From NCBI GenBank assembly GCA_028726465.1, contig JAQYQB010000011.1:1-61046 (forward strand): a stretch of 61,046 bases of DNA. The letters are read 5' to 3'. This DNA is from Mycobacteriaceae bacterium (lineage in GTDB: Bacteria > Actinomycetota > Actinomycetes > Mycobacteriales > Mycobacteriaceae). The translations under genes and the position numbers were made by a program. Every line of letters starts with the position of its first letter. Within the stretch, counting starts at the first letter, position 1. A model generated the notes under the pieces. It was not told where the DNA came from. It searched no databases and was given only the letters and a program-made list of their open reading frames with translations. Of the stretch, positions 24,414 to 33,862 are shown one piece after another.

Positions 24414-25841
24414 TTAAACCAAGCGGGCGGCGGCCGCGCGGGCATCCGCGATAACGGCCGGCACGCCTACGCCGCCGGCCCAAGCGCCGGTGACCTCTAG
24501 GCCCGCGACGTCGGCGAGTTCCTCGCGCACGGCTTCCACGGTGGCCAGGTGCGTGGCATCGAAGCGCGGCAGGCCGCCGAACCAGCGCTGGGTGAAGATC
24601 TCCCCCACGCCGGCCGCGCGCCCGTCGAAGCCCGTGATCGACTGCAAGTCATCGAGGGCGTAGTCCACCAGCTGGTCTTCCTCAGCGCGGACCAGGGAGT
24701 CGTCGCCGAAGCGGGCGAAGCTGGCGCGCACCAGGGCCCCGCCGTGCAGGCGCTCGGCCAGGTGCGGCCACTTGTTAGAAGACAGGGTAAACGCCTTGGC
24801 GTGCACGCCCGGCTGGTCCGCGGCGACCAGGATGCCGGAGTTGTCCGGCAGCGAGTTGCCCTCCGGGTCGGTGATGGAGTCGAACTTCAGGCCCACCACG
24901 ACGGAGCTGGCCAGCTTGACGGGGCTTAGGGCCTCGGAAGCGGCCGGGGCGACCTTGGCAAGCAGGCGGGCCGTGGTCGGCGCCGGGGTGGCGATGACCA
25001 CGCGGTCGTAAGGCTTCTGCGCCGGTTCCCCGCCGCCGGTGAGCCAAAAACCGTCGTCTTTCTTCTCCACGGCGCTGATGAAGGTGTCGACGTAGATGTC
25101 CGCGCCGGACTTTTCCGCCAGCGTGTCGTAGACCTGCGCGTAGCCGCCGCGGAAGGTGTTGAAGACCGCCTTCGGCTTGGCGTCGTTTTCCGCCCCGGCG
25201 GGCTGGTTCTTCTCCGCCTGGGCCTTCATGCGCTGGAAGTACTCGGCGACCGCGCCGGTCAGCGTGACCTTGCCGGCGGCGGCCTGGTCGTCCAGCACGG
25301 CGGCGAGCTTCGGGATGGTCGCGCGCAGGCCGAGGTCCTCGGCCGCGCAGGAGTAGACCCCGCCCAGCAGGGCGGAGACGACCCGGTCGACCAGGTCCTG
25401 GCCGAACTGCTGGGCCACCAGCTGGCCCACGGAAACATCGCCGCCGATTTCCCACTCGAAGGGCTCCTCGTTGTCGATGTTGCGGCAGGTCTCCTCCGAG
25501 ACCAGGTGCGCGACGACCTCCGAGTTGCCCGGGATGCCCATCACGCTGGGGGCGGGCAGGTTGGTCAGCTCGCCCTGCGAATAGACCAGGGAGCGCTTGC
25601 CCGACGGGGTGACCAGCTGGTCGGCCAGGCCCAGCGAGTGGAAGAACTCCACCGCGTCCTCCCGCCGCGCCAGGAACGCCTCCGCGCCCATGTCCGTGGG
25701 CCCGTCGTTAAACGGCACGGTGTAGAGCTTGCCGCCGATGCGCCCGGCGGCCTCGAAGACGTCGACCTGGCGGTCCTCGCCGCGAAGCTCGTAGGCGGCG
25801 GTCAGCCCGGCCAGCCCGGCACCGATGATTGCAATGCGCAT
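24414..25841 (-). CDS. hemY: coproporphyrinogen III / protoporphyrinogen oxidase
   Basis: A 475-aa FAD-dependent oxidase. The FAD motif IIGAGLAGLTAAYEL is at residues 4-18, followed by RIGGKLYTV. The C-terminus shows the usual GAWAGGVGVPAVI flavin segment. In actinobacteria this enzyme (also called CgoX) oxidises coproporphyrinogen III in the coproporphyrin-dependent heme pathway. The later ferrochelatase and HemQ are not in the window. It starts 8 nt after the hemE stop and is probably co-transcribed with hemE. Confidence 0.93.
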   Translation of the reverse strand: MRIAIIGAGLAGLTAAYELRGEDRQVDVFEAAGRIGGKLYTVPFNDGPTDMGAEAFLARREDAVEFFHSLGLADQLVTPSGKRSLVYSQGELTNLPAPSVMGIPGNSEVVAHLVSEETCRNIDNEEPFEWEIGGDVSVGQLVAQQFGQDLVDRVVSALLGGVYSCAAEDLGLRATIPKLAAVLDDQAAAGKVTLTGAVAEYFQRMKAQAEKNQPAGAENDAKPKAVFNTFRGGYAQVYDTLAEKSGADIYVDTFISAVEKKDDGFWLTGGGEPAQKPYDRVVIATPAPTTARLLAKVAPAASEALSPVKLASSVVVGLKFDSITDPEGNSLPDNSGILVAADQPGVHAKAFTLSSNKWPHLAERLHGGALVRASFARFGDDSLVRAEEDQLVDYALDDLQSITGFDGRAAGVGEIFTQRWFGGLPRFDATHLATVEAVREELADVAGLEVTGAWAGGVGVPAVIADARAAAARLV

Positions 25842-25849
25842 AAAAATTC

Positions 25850-26908
25850 CTAGCCTTCCTCGTGAATGATGGCCACGGCGCGAGTGATGGCGTCTGCCTC
25901 GGTGGTCGGTAGCACCCCGTGGCCCAAGTTCCAGATATGGCCGGTCGCGTGCCCGGCCGCTTGCGCGCTTTTGACTTCGTCCCGGATGCGGCGAACGGCC
26001 GCGCGCACGGCGTCGTCGCCGGCGAACAGCAGCGCCGGGTCCAGGTTGCCCTGCAGGGAGTGCGCGCCGTGGGCGGCGTGCACGCGGGCGGCCGCCGCAT
26101 CCATGGACACGCGGTAGTCCACGCCGACGACCTCCGGTCCGGCCTCGGCCATGGCGGGCAGCAGCTCGCCGGTGCCCACACCGAAGTGGATGCGCGGGAT
26201 GACCCCTTCCACGCCGGCGAGGATCTCCTGCGAATACGGCAGGACGAATTCCCGGTAGTCGGCCTCGTTGAGGTAGCCCGCCCAGGAGTCGAAGAGCTGC
26301 ATGGCGTCGATGCCGGCCTCGACCTGGGTGTGCAGGAAGGTCTGCACCGTGGGGACGATCCGGTGCATGAGCGCGTGCCAGGTCTCCGGCTCGGCGTGCA
26401 TGAGCGCCTTGGTGCGCTCGTGGTTCTTCGACGGCCCGCCCTCGATCAGGTAGCTGGCCAGGGTGAACGGGGCGCCCACGAAGCCGATGAGCGCCTGCGA
26501 GTCGGTCAGCTCCTCCAGGATGTGGGCGATGCCCTGCTGCACCTGCTCCACGTCGTGGTCCAGGATGGGCAGGTTGTCGATGTCCGCGCGGGTGCGCACC
26601 GGGTGGTCCATGACGGGCCCGCGGCCCGGCACGATGTCCACGCCCACGCCCGCGGCCTTGAGCGGGACCACGATGTCGGAGAACAGGATGGCTGCGTCCA
26701 CGTCGTGGCGGCGGACCGGCTGCAGGGTGATCTCGGCCAGCAGTTCCGGCATGAAGCAGGAGTCGAGCATGTCGATGCCCTCCCGCACCTTCCGGTATTC
26801 CGGCAGCGAGCGCCCGGCTTGGCGCATGAACCAGACCGGGGGTCGCGAAGGGCTGCGTCCCCAGGCAGCGTCGAGGATGGGGGCATCAGTCAGGGTACGG
26901 CGCATCAT
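25850..26908 (-). CDS. hemE: uroporphyrinogen decarboxylase
   Basis: HemE removes four carboxyl groups from uroporphyrinogen III to give coproporphyrinogen III. The 352-aa protein has the N-terminal signature PPVWFMRQAGRSLPEYR (residues 23-39) with the substrate-binding Arg and the later catalytic aspartate in ILFSDIVVPLKAAG near residue 75. The GFVGAPFTLASYLIEGG motif follows near 145. Two adjacent ATGs (26908, 26905) are possible. It lies upstream of hemY. Confidence 0.95.
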   Translation of the reverse strand: MMRRTLTDAPILDAAWGRSPSRPPVWFMRQAGRSLPEYRKVREGIDMLDSCFMPELLAEITLQPVRRHDVDAAILFSDIVVPLKAAGVGVDIVPGRGPVMDHPVRTRADIDNLPILDHDVEQVQQGIAHILEELTDSQALIGFVGAPFTLASYLIEGGPSKNHERTKALMHAEPETWHALMHRIVPTVQTFLHTQVEAGIDAMQLFDSWAGYLNEADYREFVLPYSQEILAGVEGVIPRIHFGVGTGELLPAMAEAGPEVVGVDYRVSMDAAAARVHAAHGAHSLQGNLDPALLFAGDDAVRAAVRRIRDEVKSAQAAGHATGHIWNLGHGVLPTTEADAITRAVAIIHEEG

Positions 26909-26916
26909 AATCCCCC

Positions 26917-26922
26917 ATTATG
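26917..26922 (-). promoter_or_regulatory. possible -10 of hemE
   Basis: CATAAT followed by 8 nt (GGGGGATT) and the ATG at 26908. GGGGGA could instead be a ribosome binding site for the ATG at 26905, so this promoter is less certain than the others. Confidence 0.4.
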
Positions 26923-26967
26923 GTTCATCTTTGCGCCCAACGGCTAATCCGCCCGGTCCGGAGAAAG

Positions 26968-27426
26968 CTAGTTCTGCTCCCGGATGAATTCATTGGCGGT
27001 CGGGCGGAACATCAACAGGATCGCCACGGCCAGCAGGATGGGGATGAGCAGCAGGGCGATCCCGCCCACGCCAAGGGCCAGGGCGGCGACGTTGAAGAAG
27101 ATGCACAGCGCGGCCACCGTGGTGCACACCCGGCGGGCCCACTTGTTGCCGCCGCTCAGCTGCGCGGCGGCCACGGAAAGAACCAGCGCGCCGACCACGT
27201 TGGATACGGCCACAAAGAGCTGGTCCCCGGCCGGCATCCCGGCGGACTGGCCGCCGAAGAAGGCGACGAGGCCGGAGGTGAGCATGACCACCGCGGCGGC
27301 GACTAAGACCCAGTAGGCCCAGCGCAGCGAGGGCGGGCAGACCGTGCCGTCCCAGCGCGAATCCTTCCGGGAGGCCCGGTTGTAGTCGAATGGTCCGGGG
27401 CTATATCCAGGGGTCCCGTAGGTCAT
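26968..27426 (-). CDS. hypothetical membrane protein
   Basis: A 152-aa protein with a 35-residue polar N-terminus containing tyrosines and prolines, then four hydrophobic helices (about residues 37-60, 70-88, 98-120 and 120-142). I recognise no family beyond general actinobacterial membrane proteins. It overlaps the upstream gene by 4 bp (ATGA), so the two are translationally coupled and probably act together. Their position between hemB and hemE is suggestive of, but does not prove, a link with heme synthesis. Confidence 0.72.
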   Translation of the reverse strand: MTYGTPGYSPGPFDYNRASRKDSRWDGTVCPPSLRWAYWVLVAAAVVMLTSGLVAFFGGQSAGMPAGDQLFVAVSNVVGALVLSVAAAQLSGGNKWARRVCTTVAALCIFFNVAALALGVGGIALLLIPILLAVAILLMFRPTANEFIREQN

Positions 27427-28208
27427 GAGCTCTGGTTTTCCTTCTCGCGCTGTTTGTCTTTCCGATCCTTTTTGGCCTGCTTTTCTTCCTGCTTTTCCTT
27501 CTGCTTTAGCTCCGCTTTCTCACGGCGCTTTTCCTGCTCTTCCTTGAGCTCCTGCTCCATCTGGCGCAGCTGCTCCAGCTCCCCGGTGTAGTCCAGGGTC
27601 TCGTTGCGCAGGCTGAAGATGAGGCCCAGCACGGCGGCGACCCCGACCACGATCTGCACGGAGCCGTCCACCACGTACAACCAGTCTGGCACATCGGTGG
27701 CCGTCGGGCGCGCCAGGAAGACCAGCAGCACGCGTACGCCGAAGTACAGGGAGAAGGCGAACCAGATGCGGCGGGCCAGCCCGGAGCGCTTGGTGTTCTT
27801 GGCCAGCATGACCAGCAGGCTGATCAGCAGGGCGAGGATGGCGACTGAGAACAGCGCCGAGAGCCCCACGGCCAGGAAGGTGGCCATGGTCACCGCGCCC
27901 TCGCCCAGGGCTTCCAGCTGTGCGAGCTGGTCGCCGGCCGCCTGCCGGGCGTTGGCCTTGATGACGTCCACGTTCACCACGGACATCACCACGTTGAGCA
28001 CCTGGTGGATGGCCTCGCCGGCCACGGCCACGCTCCACGTCAGAAGCATCAACCCGACCGCCTCCGGGCGGGCGGCCAGGAATTTCTCGAAGCGTCCGCC
28101 CGGCTCCTCGGAGCGGTGCGGGTGGGCCTTGCCCGGAGTCCGGGGCTGGCCGGCCGGACGCTGCGGGCCCCGGTTGTGCTCAGCGGGCGGGCGGTGCGGT
28201 TCAGTCAC
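27423..28208 (-). CDS. hypothetical membrane protein with charged C-terminal coil
   Basis: A 261-aa protein. Residues 1-45 are polar and proline-rich. Four hydrophobic segments lie at about 50-70, 105-132, 145-165 and 175-200. Residues 205-261 are almost only Glu, Lys, Gln and Arg (QMEQELKEEQEKRREKAEL and onward) and should form a long coiled coil in the cytoplasm. No family is recognised. It is coupled to the next gene by ATGA overlap and follows hemB by a 91-bp gap. Confidence 0.75.
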   Translation of the reverse strand: MTEPHRPPAEHNRGPQRPAGQPRTPGKAHPHRSEEPGGRFEKFLAARPEAVGLMLLTWSVAVAGEAIHQVLNVVMSVVNVDVIKANARQAAGDQLAQLEALGEGAVTMATFLAVGLSALFSVAILALLISLLVMLAKNTKRSGLARRIWFAFSLYFGVRVLLVFLARPTATDVPDWLYVVDGSVQIVVGVAAVLGLIFSLRNETLDYTGELEQLRQMEQELKEEQEKRREKAELKQKEKQEEKQAKKDRKDKQREKENQSS

Positions 28209-28299
28209 TAAAAACCTGTGCTTTCGGGTGAGTGGTTGGGGCGGGGCGGGAACGGAAAGGGCGCGGGGATGCGCGGGTTAAGCGCTCCCCGCCGCGGTC

Positions 28300-29286
28300 T
28301 TAGCCGCGCAGGGCGCGGGCGGCCTCGACGGCGTAGTAGGTGAAGATCTGGTCGGCGCCGGCGCGCTTGATGGAGGTCAACGCCTCCATCATCACGGCGT
28401 GCTCGTCCAGCCAGCCGTTCTGGCCGGCGGCCTTAATCATCGCGAACTCGCCGGAGACCTGGTAGGCCGCCACCGGCACGGGCGAGCGCTCCGCGATGGC
28501 GGACAGCACGTCCAGGTACGGCAGGGCGGGCTTGACCATGACGAAGTCGGCGCCCTCGTCGATGTCGAGCTCGGCCTCCAGCAGAGACTCGCGGAAGTTG
28601 GTCGGGTCCTGCTGGTAGGTGCGACGGTCGCCCTCCAGTGAAGAGCCGACCGCGTCGCGGAAGGGGCCGAAGAAGGCGGAGGCGTACTTGGCGGAGTAGG
28701 CCATGATCGCCACGTCCTGGTGGCCGGCCTCGTCGAGCTCCTCGCGGATCTGGCAGATCTGGCCGTCCATCATGCCAGACGGGCTGACGATGTGGGCGCC
28801 GGCGCGGGCCTGGGCGCGGGCCATGTCGCGGTAGAGCTCGATGGTCGCGTCGTTGTCTACGCGGCCCTTATCATCCAGCACGCCACAGTGGCCGTGGCTG
28901 GTGAACTCGTCCAGGCAGGTATCCGCCATAATCAGCAGGTCGTCGCCGAATTCCTTGCGCAGGGCAGCCACGCCGCGGTTGAGGATGCCTTCCGGATCCC
29001 AGGCCTGGGAGCCGGTGGCGTCCTTGTCCTCGGGCTTCGGGACGCCGAAGAGGTCCACGCACTTGACGCCGGCATCCAGCGCCTCGTGGGCGGCCTTGAG
29101 CAGGGAGTCCTCGGTGTGCTGGTAGACCCCGGGCATGGAGGGGATTTCCCGCGGGCTATCGATACCGTCCGCGATGAACATCGGCAGGATGAAATCCGCC
29201 GGCTGCAGGTGAGTTTCTGCCACCATCTCGCGCATCGCAGGCGACTGGCGGAGACGGCGGGGACGTCGGGAAAAATCGTAAGTCAT
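28300..29286 (-). CDS. hemB: delta-aminolevulinic acid dehydratase (porphobilinogen synthase)
   Basis: HemB joins two 5-aminolevulinate molecules into porphobilinogen. The 328-aa protein holds the Schiff-base lysines in MAYSAKYAS and [13 protein letters not shown]. The metal-binding stretch is [14 protein letters not shown]: Cys124, Asp126 and Cys134 stand where zinc enzymes have three cysteines, so the second ligand is Asp. TATGAT lies 7 nt before the ATG at 29286, which rejects the very long open frame upstream and the in-frame ATG at 29298 inside the promoter. Confidence 0.95.
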   Translation of the reverse strand: MTYDFSRRPRRLRQSPAMREMVAETHLQPADFILPMFIADGIDSPREIPSMPGVYQHTEDSLLKAAHEALDAGVKCVDLFGVPKPEDKDATGSQAWDPEGILNRGVAALRKEFGDDLLIMADTCLDEFTSHGHCGVLDDKGRVDNDATIELYRDMARAQARAGAHIVSPSGMMDGQICQIREELDEAGHQDVAIMAYSAKYASAFFGPFRDAVGSSLEGDRRTYQQDPTNFRESLLEAELDIDEGADFVMVKPALPYLDVLSAIAERSPVPVAAYQVSGEFAMIKAAGQNGWLDEHAVMMEALTSIKRAGADQIFTYYAVEAARALRG

Positions 29287-29293
29287 GCCCACA

Positions 29294-29299
29294 ATCATA
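29294..29299 (-). promoter_or_regulatory. leaderless promoter -10 of hemB
   Basis: TATGAT, one base from the consensus at position 4, then 7 nt and the ATG at 29286. This is the strongest of the leaderless set. Confidence 0.65.
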
Positions 29300-29354
29300 G
29301 ATCCCCGCCCCCGGCCGCGGCAGCACCGGCGAGGGCCTGCCCCGGCCGGCCTAC

Positions 29355-31094
29355 CTAGCTGGCGGACTTGCGGCGCGCGCGGCGCTTCTTCTTCGGCGGT
29401 GGCAGCTGGCCGGCGGCGCGCAGGTTGGCCACGTGGGCGGCCAGGGCATCGATAAGCGAGGGCACGTCGGCGACCTCGGGGACCACGTCCACGCGCAGCC
29501 CCATCTCCTCGGCGGCGGCCTTGGTGGACGGTCCAATGCAGGCGATGATGGTGCGCTGGTGCGGCTTGCCGGCGATGCCGACCAGGTTGCGCACCGTCGA
29601 GCCGGAGGTGAACGCGACGGCGTCGAAGCCGCCGGTCTTGATCATGTCGCGGACCTCCGCCGACGGCGGGGCGGCGCGCACGGTGCGGTAGGCGACCACG
29701 TCGTCGACCTCCCAGCCCAGGTCCTCCAGGCCGGTGACCAGGGCATCGCCGGCGATGTCGGCGCGCGGCAGCAGCACGCGGCCCACGGCGTCGATGTCCT
29801 CGACGTAGTTCGGGAAGACGGAAACCAGCCCCTCCGCGTTCTGCGCGTTGGGCTTGGGCTGGAGCTCCGGCACCATGCCCTTGGCCCGGATGGCGTCGGC
29901 GGTCTTTTGCCCCACGGCCGCCAGGTGCACGCCGGCGAAATCGCGGGCGTCCAGGCCCAGCTGGGCGATCTTGTCCCAGACGGCCTTGACGGCGTTGACC
30001 GAGGTGAAGACCACCCACTTGTAGCGGCCTTCCACGATCCCCTTGATGGCGCGGTCCATCTGCGCCGGGTTGCGCGGCGGCTCCACGGAGATGGTCGGCA
30101 CCGACTGCGGGATGGCGCCGTAGGAGGCCAGGCGGGCGCTCATGGGGCCGGCCTGGGCCTTGGTGCGCGGCACCAGCACGCGCCAGCCGTAGAGGGAGCG
30201 GTTTTCCCACCAGGAGTACTTGGAGCGGTCGTCGAAGCTGCGGCCCAGGGTGACCACCAGCTGGCCGGGCAGCTCGGCGTCGAGCTTGGCCAGCATGCCC
30301 AGGGAGGTCTCAAAGGTCCGCTGCAGGCGGGTCGTGCCGTGCACGGTCACGTAGGCCTCGGTTTCCTTGGGCAGGCCGCGGTCGGTCAGCTGCGCGGCGA
30401 TGACCGGTAGGTCCTCGGCCGTGGCCTGCAGGACCAGCGGCTGGGCGGCGGCGGCCAGCTTGTCCCAGTCGATCTCCCCGGCGGTGAGATCCGCCTCGGT
30501 GTAGGTCGAGCCCAGCGCCAGGCCGGCGAACGAGGGCACGGTCGACGGCAGGGACATGCCGGGCACGACCTGGAATTCCAGGCCGGCCGCCGCCACGGCG
30601 GTGATTTCGGCCTTGATGGCCTCGCGGTTGAGCGGGTTGCCCGCCACCAGGCGCACCACGTCGCCGGGCTCCGGCAGGGACTTTTCCCGGCTGACCTCGG
30701 CGGCCTCCTCCAGCGCGGCGCGCAGCACCTGCGCGTTGGTCTCGGCGGCGCCGGAAACGCCCGGCTTGCCGTCCTCCGGGATTTCGCGGATATCGGCGGC
30801 GGTCGGCGGGGCCGGGCGCGGCGGCTTGCGGCGCGCGCCCGCGGCCTTCGCGTCCGCGCACATCTGCGCGTATTCTTCCTCGGCCGCCTCGAGCTTTTCC
30901 GGCGGGACCGGCAGTGCCGTGCCCACGATGTCACGGACCCCACCGAGCACGTCCGGATCGGTGATGGTAATCGAGTTGTGCGCCAGCACTTCCCTGGCGC
31001 GCACGGTCAGCAGATCCGGGTTCCCGGGGCCAGCGCCGACAAAGATGATCTTGCCCAGCGCTTCTACCTGGCTCGTGCCCACAGCGTTGCTCAT
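29355..31094 (-). CDS. hemD: fused methyltransferase-like / uroporphyrinogen-III synthase
   Basis: A 579-aa two-domain protein. Residues 14-250 resemble uroporphyrinogen-III C-methyltransferase ([33 protein letters not shown]) with a low-complexity insertion around residues 70-110. Residues 310-560 are the HemD domain ([41 protein letters not shown]) that cyclises hydroxymethylbilane. The usual methyltransferase GDPFxFGRG motif is replaced by AGNPLNREA, so the first domain may not methylate. A basic tail ends the protein. The ATG at 31094 is chosen over 31139 because AGAAAAG precedes it. It follows hemC with a 306-bp gap. Confidence 0.9.
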   Translation of the reverse strand: MSNAVGTSQVEALGKIIFVGAGPGNPDLLTVRAREVLAHNSITITDPDVLGGVRDIVGTALPVPPEKLEAAEEEYAQMCADAKAAGARRKPPRPAPPTAADIREIPEDGKPGVSGAAETNAQVLRAALEEAAEVSREKSLPEPGDVVRLVAGNPLNREAIKAEITAVAAAGLEFQVVPGMSLPSTVPSFAGLALGSTYTEADLTAGEIDWDKLAAAAQPLVLQATAEDLPVIAAQLTDRGLPKETEAYVTVHGTTRLQRTFETSLGMLAKLDAELPGQLVVTLGRSFDDRSKYSWWENRSLYGWRVLVPRTKAQAGPMSARLASYGAIPQSVPTISVEPPRNPAQMDRAIKGIVEGRYKWVVFTSVNAVKAVWDKIAQLGLDARDFAGVHLAAVGQKTADAIRAKGMVPELQPKPNAQNAEGLVSVFPNYVEDIDAVGRVLLPRADIAGDALVTGLEDLGWEVDDVVAYRTVRAAPPSAEVRDMIKTGGFDAVAFTSGSTVRNLVGIAGKPHQRTIIACIGPSTKAAAEEMGLRVDVVPEVADVPSLIDALAAHVANLRAAGQLPPPKKKRRARRKSAS

Positions 31095-31304
31095 AAGGTT
31101 CTTTTCTAAAATCTCGGGGCGGCGAAAAACTGGCCCCATGCCACCTTTCCAATCCCCGTCGGTGCCGGGGTGGTGGCAGGACCAGTCCGTTATTTCGCTG
31201 CGCCGTGTCGTTGGGATGGCGGAGGATAACTTACTTCGTCGAAAGGCTATTTAACGGCCAAAAATCCCAGGACACAGGTCCCGGGACGCCTTTTCGAGGG
31301 GCCG

Positions 31305-31325
31305 GATCATCAGTGCATAATGATC
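31305..31325. other. GATCAT-ATGATC inverted repeat upstream of hemD
   Basis: GATCAT (31305-31310) and ATGATC (31320-31325) form an inverted repeat. A perfect palindrome GTCCCGGGAC lies about 25 bp closer to hemD. Both are in the 306-bp gap that should hold the hemD promoter. No gene is seen in 31095-31353. Confidence 0.3.
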
Positions 31326-31353
31326 ATGTGCTAGATACACCTTAAATTAATCA

Positions 31354-31381
31354 GCGCCCGCAATCAAAAACTCGCGGGCGC
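31354..31381 (-). terminator. hairpin after hemC
   Basis: GCGCCCGC and GCGGGCGC pair perfectly around a 12-nt loop, 19 bp beyond the hemC stop. On the minus strand the stem is followed by an AT-rich stretch (TGATTAATTTAAGG) rather than a clean U-run. Confidence 0.5.
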
Positions 31382-31400
31382 CGAAATCCCTAGCTCATCC

Positions 31401-32297
31401 CTAGCTCTCGCCGAGAATCTCGGCCGCCCCTTGGGCAAAGAGCGAGTCGGAGACCTCGGTTCCCAGCTGCGCGGCGCGCTCGACCTCGCCGGTGGCCTCG
31501 GCCAGGATCTGGCGGGTCCCGTCCAGGGCGAAGACCCCGCCGCGGACGGTGATCTGCCCGTCGGCCAGGTGGGAGGTAGCCGCCACCGGGGCGGTGCAGC
31601 CGGCCTCCAGGCGGGCGAGCACGGTGCGCTCCCCGGCGGCCTGGGCCATGGCCTCGGCGTCCAGGAGCGTGTTGATAGCGGCGACGGCCTCCTCGTCGTC
31701 GACGCGGGCCTCCACGGCCAGGGCGCCCTGGGCCGGGGCCGGCATGATGGTCTCCGGGTCGAAGACCTCGGTGGCGCGCTCGCCGTAGCCGGCGCGCACC
31801 AGGCCGGCATACGCCAACATGACCGCGTCCAGCTCGCCGGAGGTCACCTTGCCCATGCGGGTTTCGATGTTGCCGCGCAGCGGGCGGATGTCCAGGTCCG
31901 GGCGCAGGGCCTTCAGCTGGGAGATGCGCCGCGGCGCGGAGGTGCCCACGCGCGCGCCTTCCGGCAGGTCGGCCAGGGCCAGGCCGTCGCGGGCGATGAG
32001 CGCCTCGCGGTGGTCCTCGCGCTGGGGCACGACCAGGCGGAAGCGCTCGTCCGGGGCGGTGGGCAGGTCCTTGAAGGAGTGCACGGCGATGTCGCACTCG
32101 CCGGCCTGCAGCGCCTCGCGCAGCGCCTGGGTGAACACGCCGACGCCGATGCGCTCAACCGGGGCCATGTTCACGTCGCCGGCGGTGGTCACGATGTGCA
32201 GCTCGGCCGGGTAGCCGTTCGCAGTTAACCAATCGCGCACGTGGCCGGCCTGGGTGGTGGCCAGCTGGGAGCCGCGGGTGCCAATCTTGAGGGTCAC
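31401..32297 (-). CDS. hemC: hydroxymethylbilane synthase (porphobilinogen deaminase)
   Basis: HemC joins four porphobilinogens into hydroxymethylbilane. The 298-aa protein has the N-terminal [10 protein letters not shown] block, the catalytic aspartate region HSFKDLPT (Asp77), GTSAPRR, and the dipyrromethane cofactor cysteine in EAGCTAPV (Cys234). Length is normal. The GTG start at 32297 directly abuts the hemA stop codon (TAAGTG), so translation is coupled to hemA. Confidence 0.96.
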   Translation of the reverse strand: MTLKIGTRGSQLATTQAGHVRDWLTANGYPAELHIVTTAGDVNMAPVERIGVGVFTQALREALQAGECDIAVHSFKDLPTAPDERFRLVVPQREDHREALIARDGLALADLPEGARVGTSAPRRISQLKALRPDLDIRPLRGNIETRMGKVTSGELDAVMLAYAGLVRAGYGERATEVFDPETIMPAPAQGALAVEARVDDEEAVAAINTLLDAEAMAQAAGERTVLARLEAGCTAPVAATSHLADGQITVRGGVFALDGTRQILAEATGEVERAAQLGTEVSDSLFAQGAAEILGES

Positions 32298-33650
32298 TTA
32301 AACGTCCTTTCGCGAGTTAACAATGGTCTCCGCCGCCGGCAGGTCGTCCACGTCGACGGAGACACCGGTGCCTTCCAGCTGCAGGCCGAACAGCTCCTGC
32401 AGCGCGGTCTCGTGGCTGACGGTACCGGACTGGGCGGCCAGCTTCTTGGCGCGCACGGTCGGCTCGTGCAGCAGCTTGTCCACCACGCGCTTGAGCGAAT
32501 AGCGCACGTCTTTCATCTGGTCCTCGTTGAGGTCCGGGGATTTCTGCTCCAGCCGGGCCAGCTCGCATTCGACCAGGTTGGCGGCGCGGCGACGCAGGGC
32601 GGACACGGCCGGGACCACGTCGCGCACGCGCTGCGCCGAGGAGTACTCCGCCAGCTCCTGGTCCACGATCTGGCGGGCCTGCACGTGCGGGTCCCGGGCG
32701 GCGCCGACCTCGGTGCCGGCGGCCTGCAGCGACTTGCTCAGCCGCTCGATGTTGACCAGGTTGACGTTGTCATCCTCGGTCACTGCGTCGTCAATATCGC
32801 GCGGCAGGGACAGGTCCACGAGCATCATCTCGCGCCCGGCGGGCAGGTCGTCGGCCGTGATGGTGAAGTTGTCGGCGCCGGTGGCAGAGACCGCCAGATC
32901 GACGTGGTCCAGGGCCCCGGCCCGGTCGGCGAAGTCGACGACCTCGGCGTGGACGCCGGCCTGCTCCGCGTGCCCGGCCAGGCGCTCGGCGCGCTCCCGG
33001 GTGCGGTTGGCAATGATGAGCTTGTCGATACCCAGGCGGCCGGCGTGCGTGGCGGCCAGGGAGGCCATGGCGCCCGCGCCCAGCACGAGGGCGGTCTTGC
33101 CCTGGAGATCGCTGACCCCCATGGCCGTGAGCGCCTGGTCGAAGGCGAAGGAGACCATGGACGCGCCCGCGTCATCAATATCGGTCTCCGAGTGCACGCG
33201 CTTTCCGGCGTGCAGCGCCGACTGCGCCAGGGCGTGGATGCGCGGGCCCACGGTGCCTTGCTCGGCGGCGTGCTGGTAGGCGGTGCGCACCTGGCCGATG
33301 ATCTGCTGCTCCCCCATCACCATGGAGTCGAGCCCGCAGGCCACCAGCATGAGGTGCTCCGCGGCGGCGTCGGCGTAGCGGACGTAGAGGTAGCTGCGCA
33401 GGCGCTCCACATCGACGCCGGAGACCGCGTGCAGCGTCCCGATGACGTCTTCGACCCCGGTGTGAAAGGAGTTGGTGACGGTGTAGACCTCCAGCCGGTT
33501 ACAGGTGGAGATGATCATCGCCTCGGACAGCGAACTGGCCTCCACCAACTTCGCACACGCGCTGTGTTGCACCTGTTCATCCATGCTTAGCTGCTCCAGC
33601 AGCGCCACGGGCGCCGACTGGTGGGACATTCCCACGACGAGCACGCTCAT
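32298..33650 (-). CDS. hemA: glutamyl-tRNA reductase
   Basis: HemA reduces glutamyl-tRNA to glutamate-1-semialdehyde, the committed step of the C5 heme pathway. The 450-aa protein has the catalytic Cys50 in ISTCNRLEVY, the NADPH-binding domain with LVLGAGAMASLAA near residue 185 and a C-terminal helical dimerisation domain. The ATG at 33650 has GGAGG 8 nt upstream; the frame to 33665 would include that site. HemA is the usual control point of heme synthesis, and the region upstream holds operator-like repeats. Confidence 0.96.
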   Translation of the reverse strand: MSVLVVGMSHQSAPVALLEQLSMDEQVQHSACAKLVEASSLSEAMIISTCNRLEVYTVTNSFHTGVEDVIGTLHAVSGVDVERLRSYLYVRYADAAAEHLMLVACGLDSMVMGEQQIIGQVRTAYQHAAEQGTVGPRIHALAQSALHAGKRVHSETDIDDAGASMVSFAFDQALTAMGVSDLQGKTALVLGAGAMASLAATHAGRLGIDKLIIANRTRERAERLAGHAEQAGVHAEVVDFADRAGALDHVDLAVSATGADNFTITADDLPAGREMMLVDLSLPRDIDDAVTEDDNVNLVNIERLSKSLQAAGTEVGAARDPHVQARQIVDQELAEYSSAQRVRDVVPAVSALRRRAANLVECELARLEQKSPDLNEDQMKDVRYSLKRVVDKLLHEPTVRAKKLAAQSGTVSHETALQELFGLQLEGTGVSVDVDDLPAAETIVNSRKDV

Positions 33651-33733
33651 GCAGCATTCCTCCACTCCACTAGACTTGCCAGCAGGCAGGCGACCTGCGC
33701 CTTAACCCCGCTCAGTGATGAATCCTCACCACG

Positions 33734-33765
33734 ATCAACCAAATTATTGATTCAAATCAACCAAA
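33734..33765. promoter_or_regulatory. operator-like repeats upstream of hemA
   Basis: The sequence ATCAACCAAA occurs twice (33734-33743 and 33756-33765), 22 bp apart, which is two helical turns. Between and overlapping them TTGATT-CA-AATCAA (33747-33760) is a perfect inverted repeat. It lies about 95 bp upstream of hemA. In corynebacteria hemA is known to be heme-controlled by two-component regulators (HrrSA/ChrSA); assigning this site to them is inference. Confidence 0.4.
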
Positions 33766-33862
33766 AGGATACCTGTTGGGCGCGGAATTCACGAACCGCG
33801 CGTCCTGTTAGACGCCGCCCCACCGCGCACCACGGGCCCATCCGCTCGGTGCAACCCGCGAA

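Noticed and set aside
28300..30210. 636-codon frame extending hemB upstream
   Set aside because: The extension is a shadow of the hemD gene in another frame; hemB has its own promoter and start at 29286.
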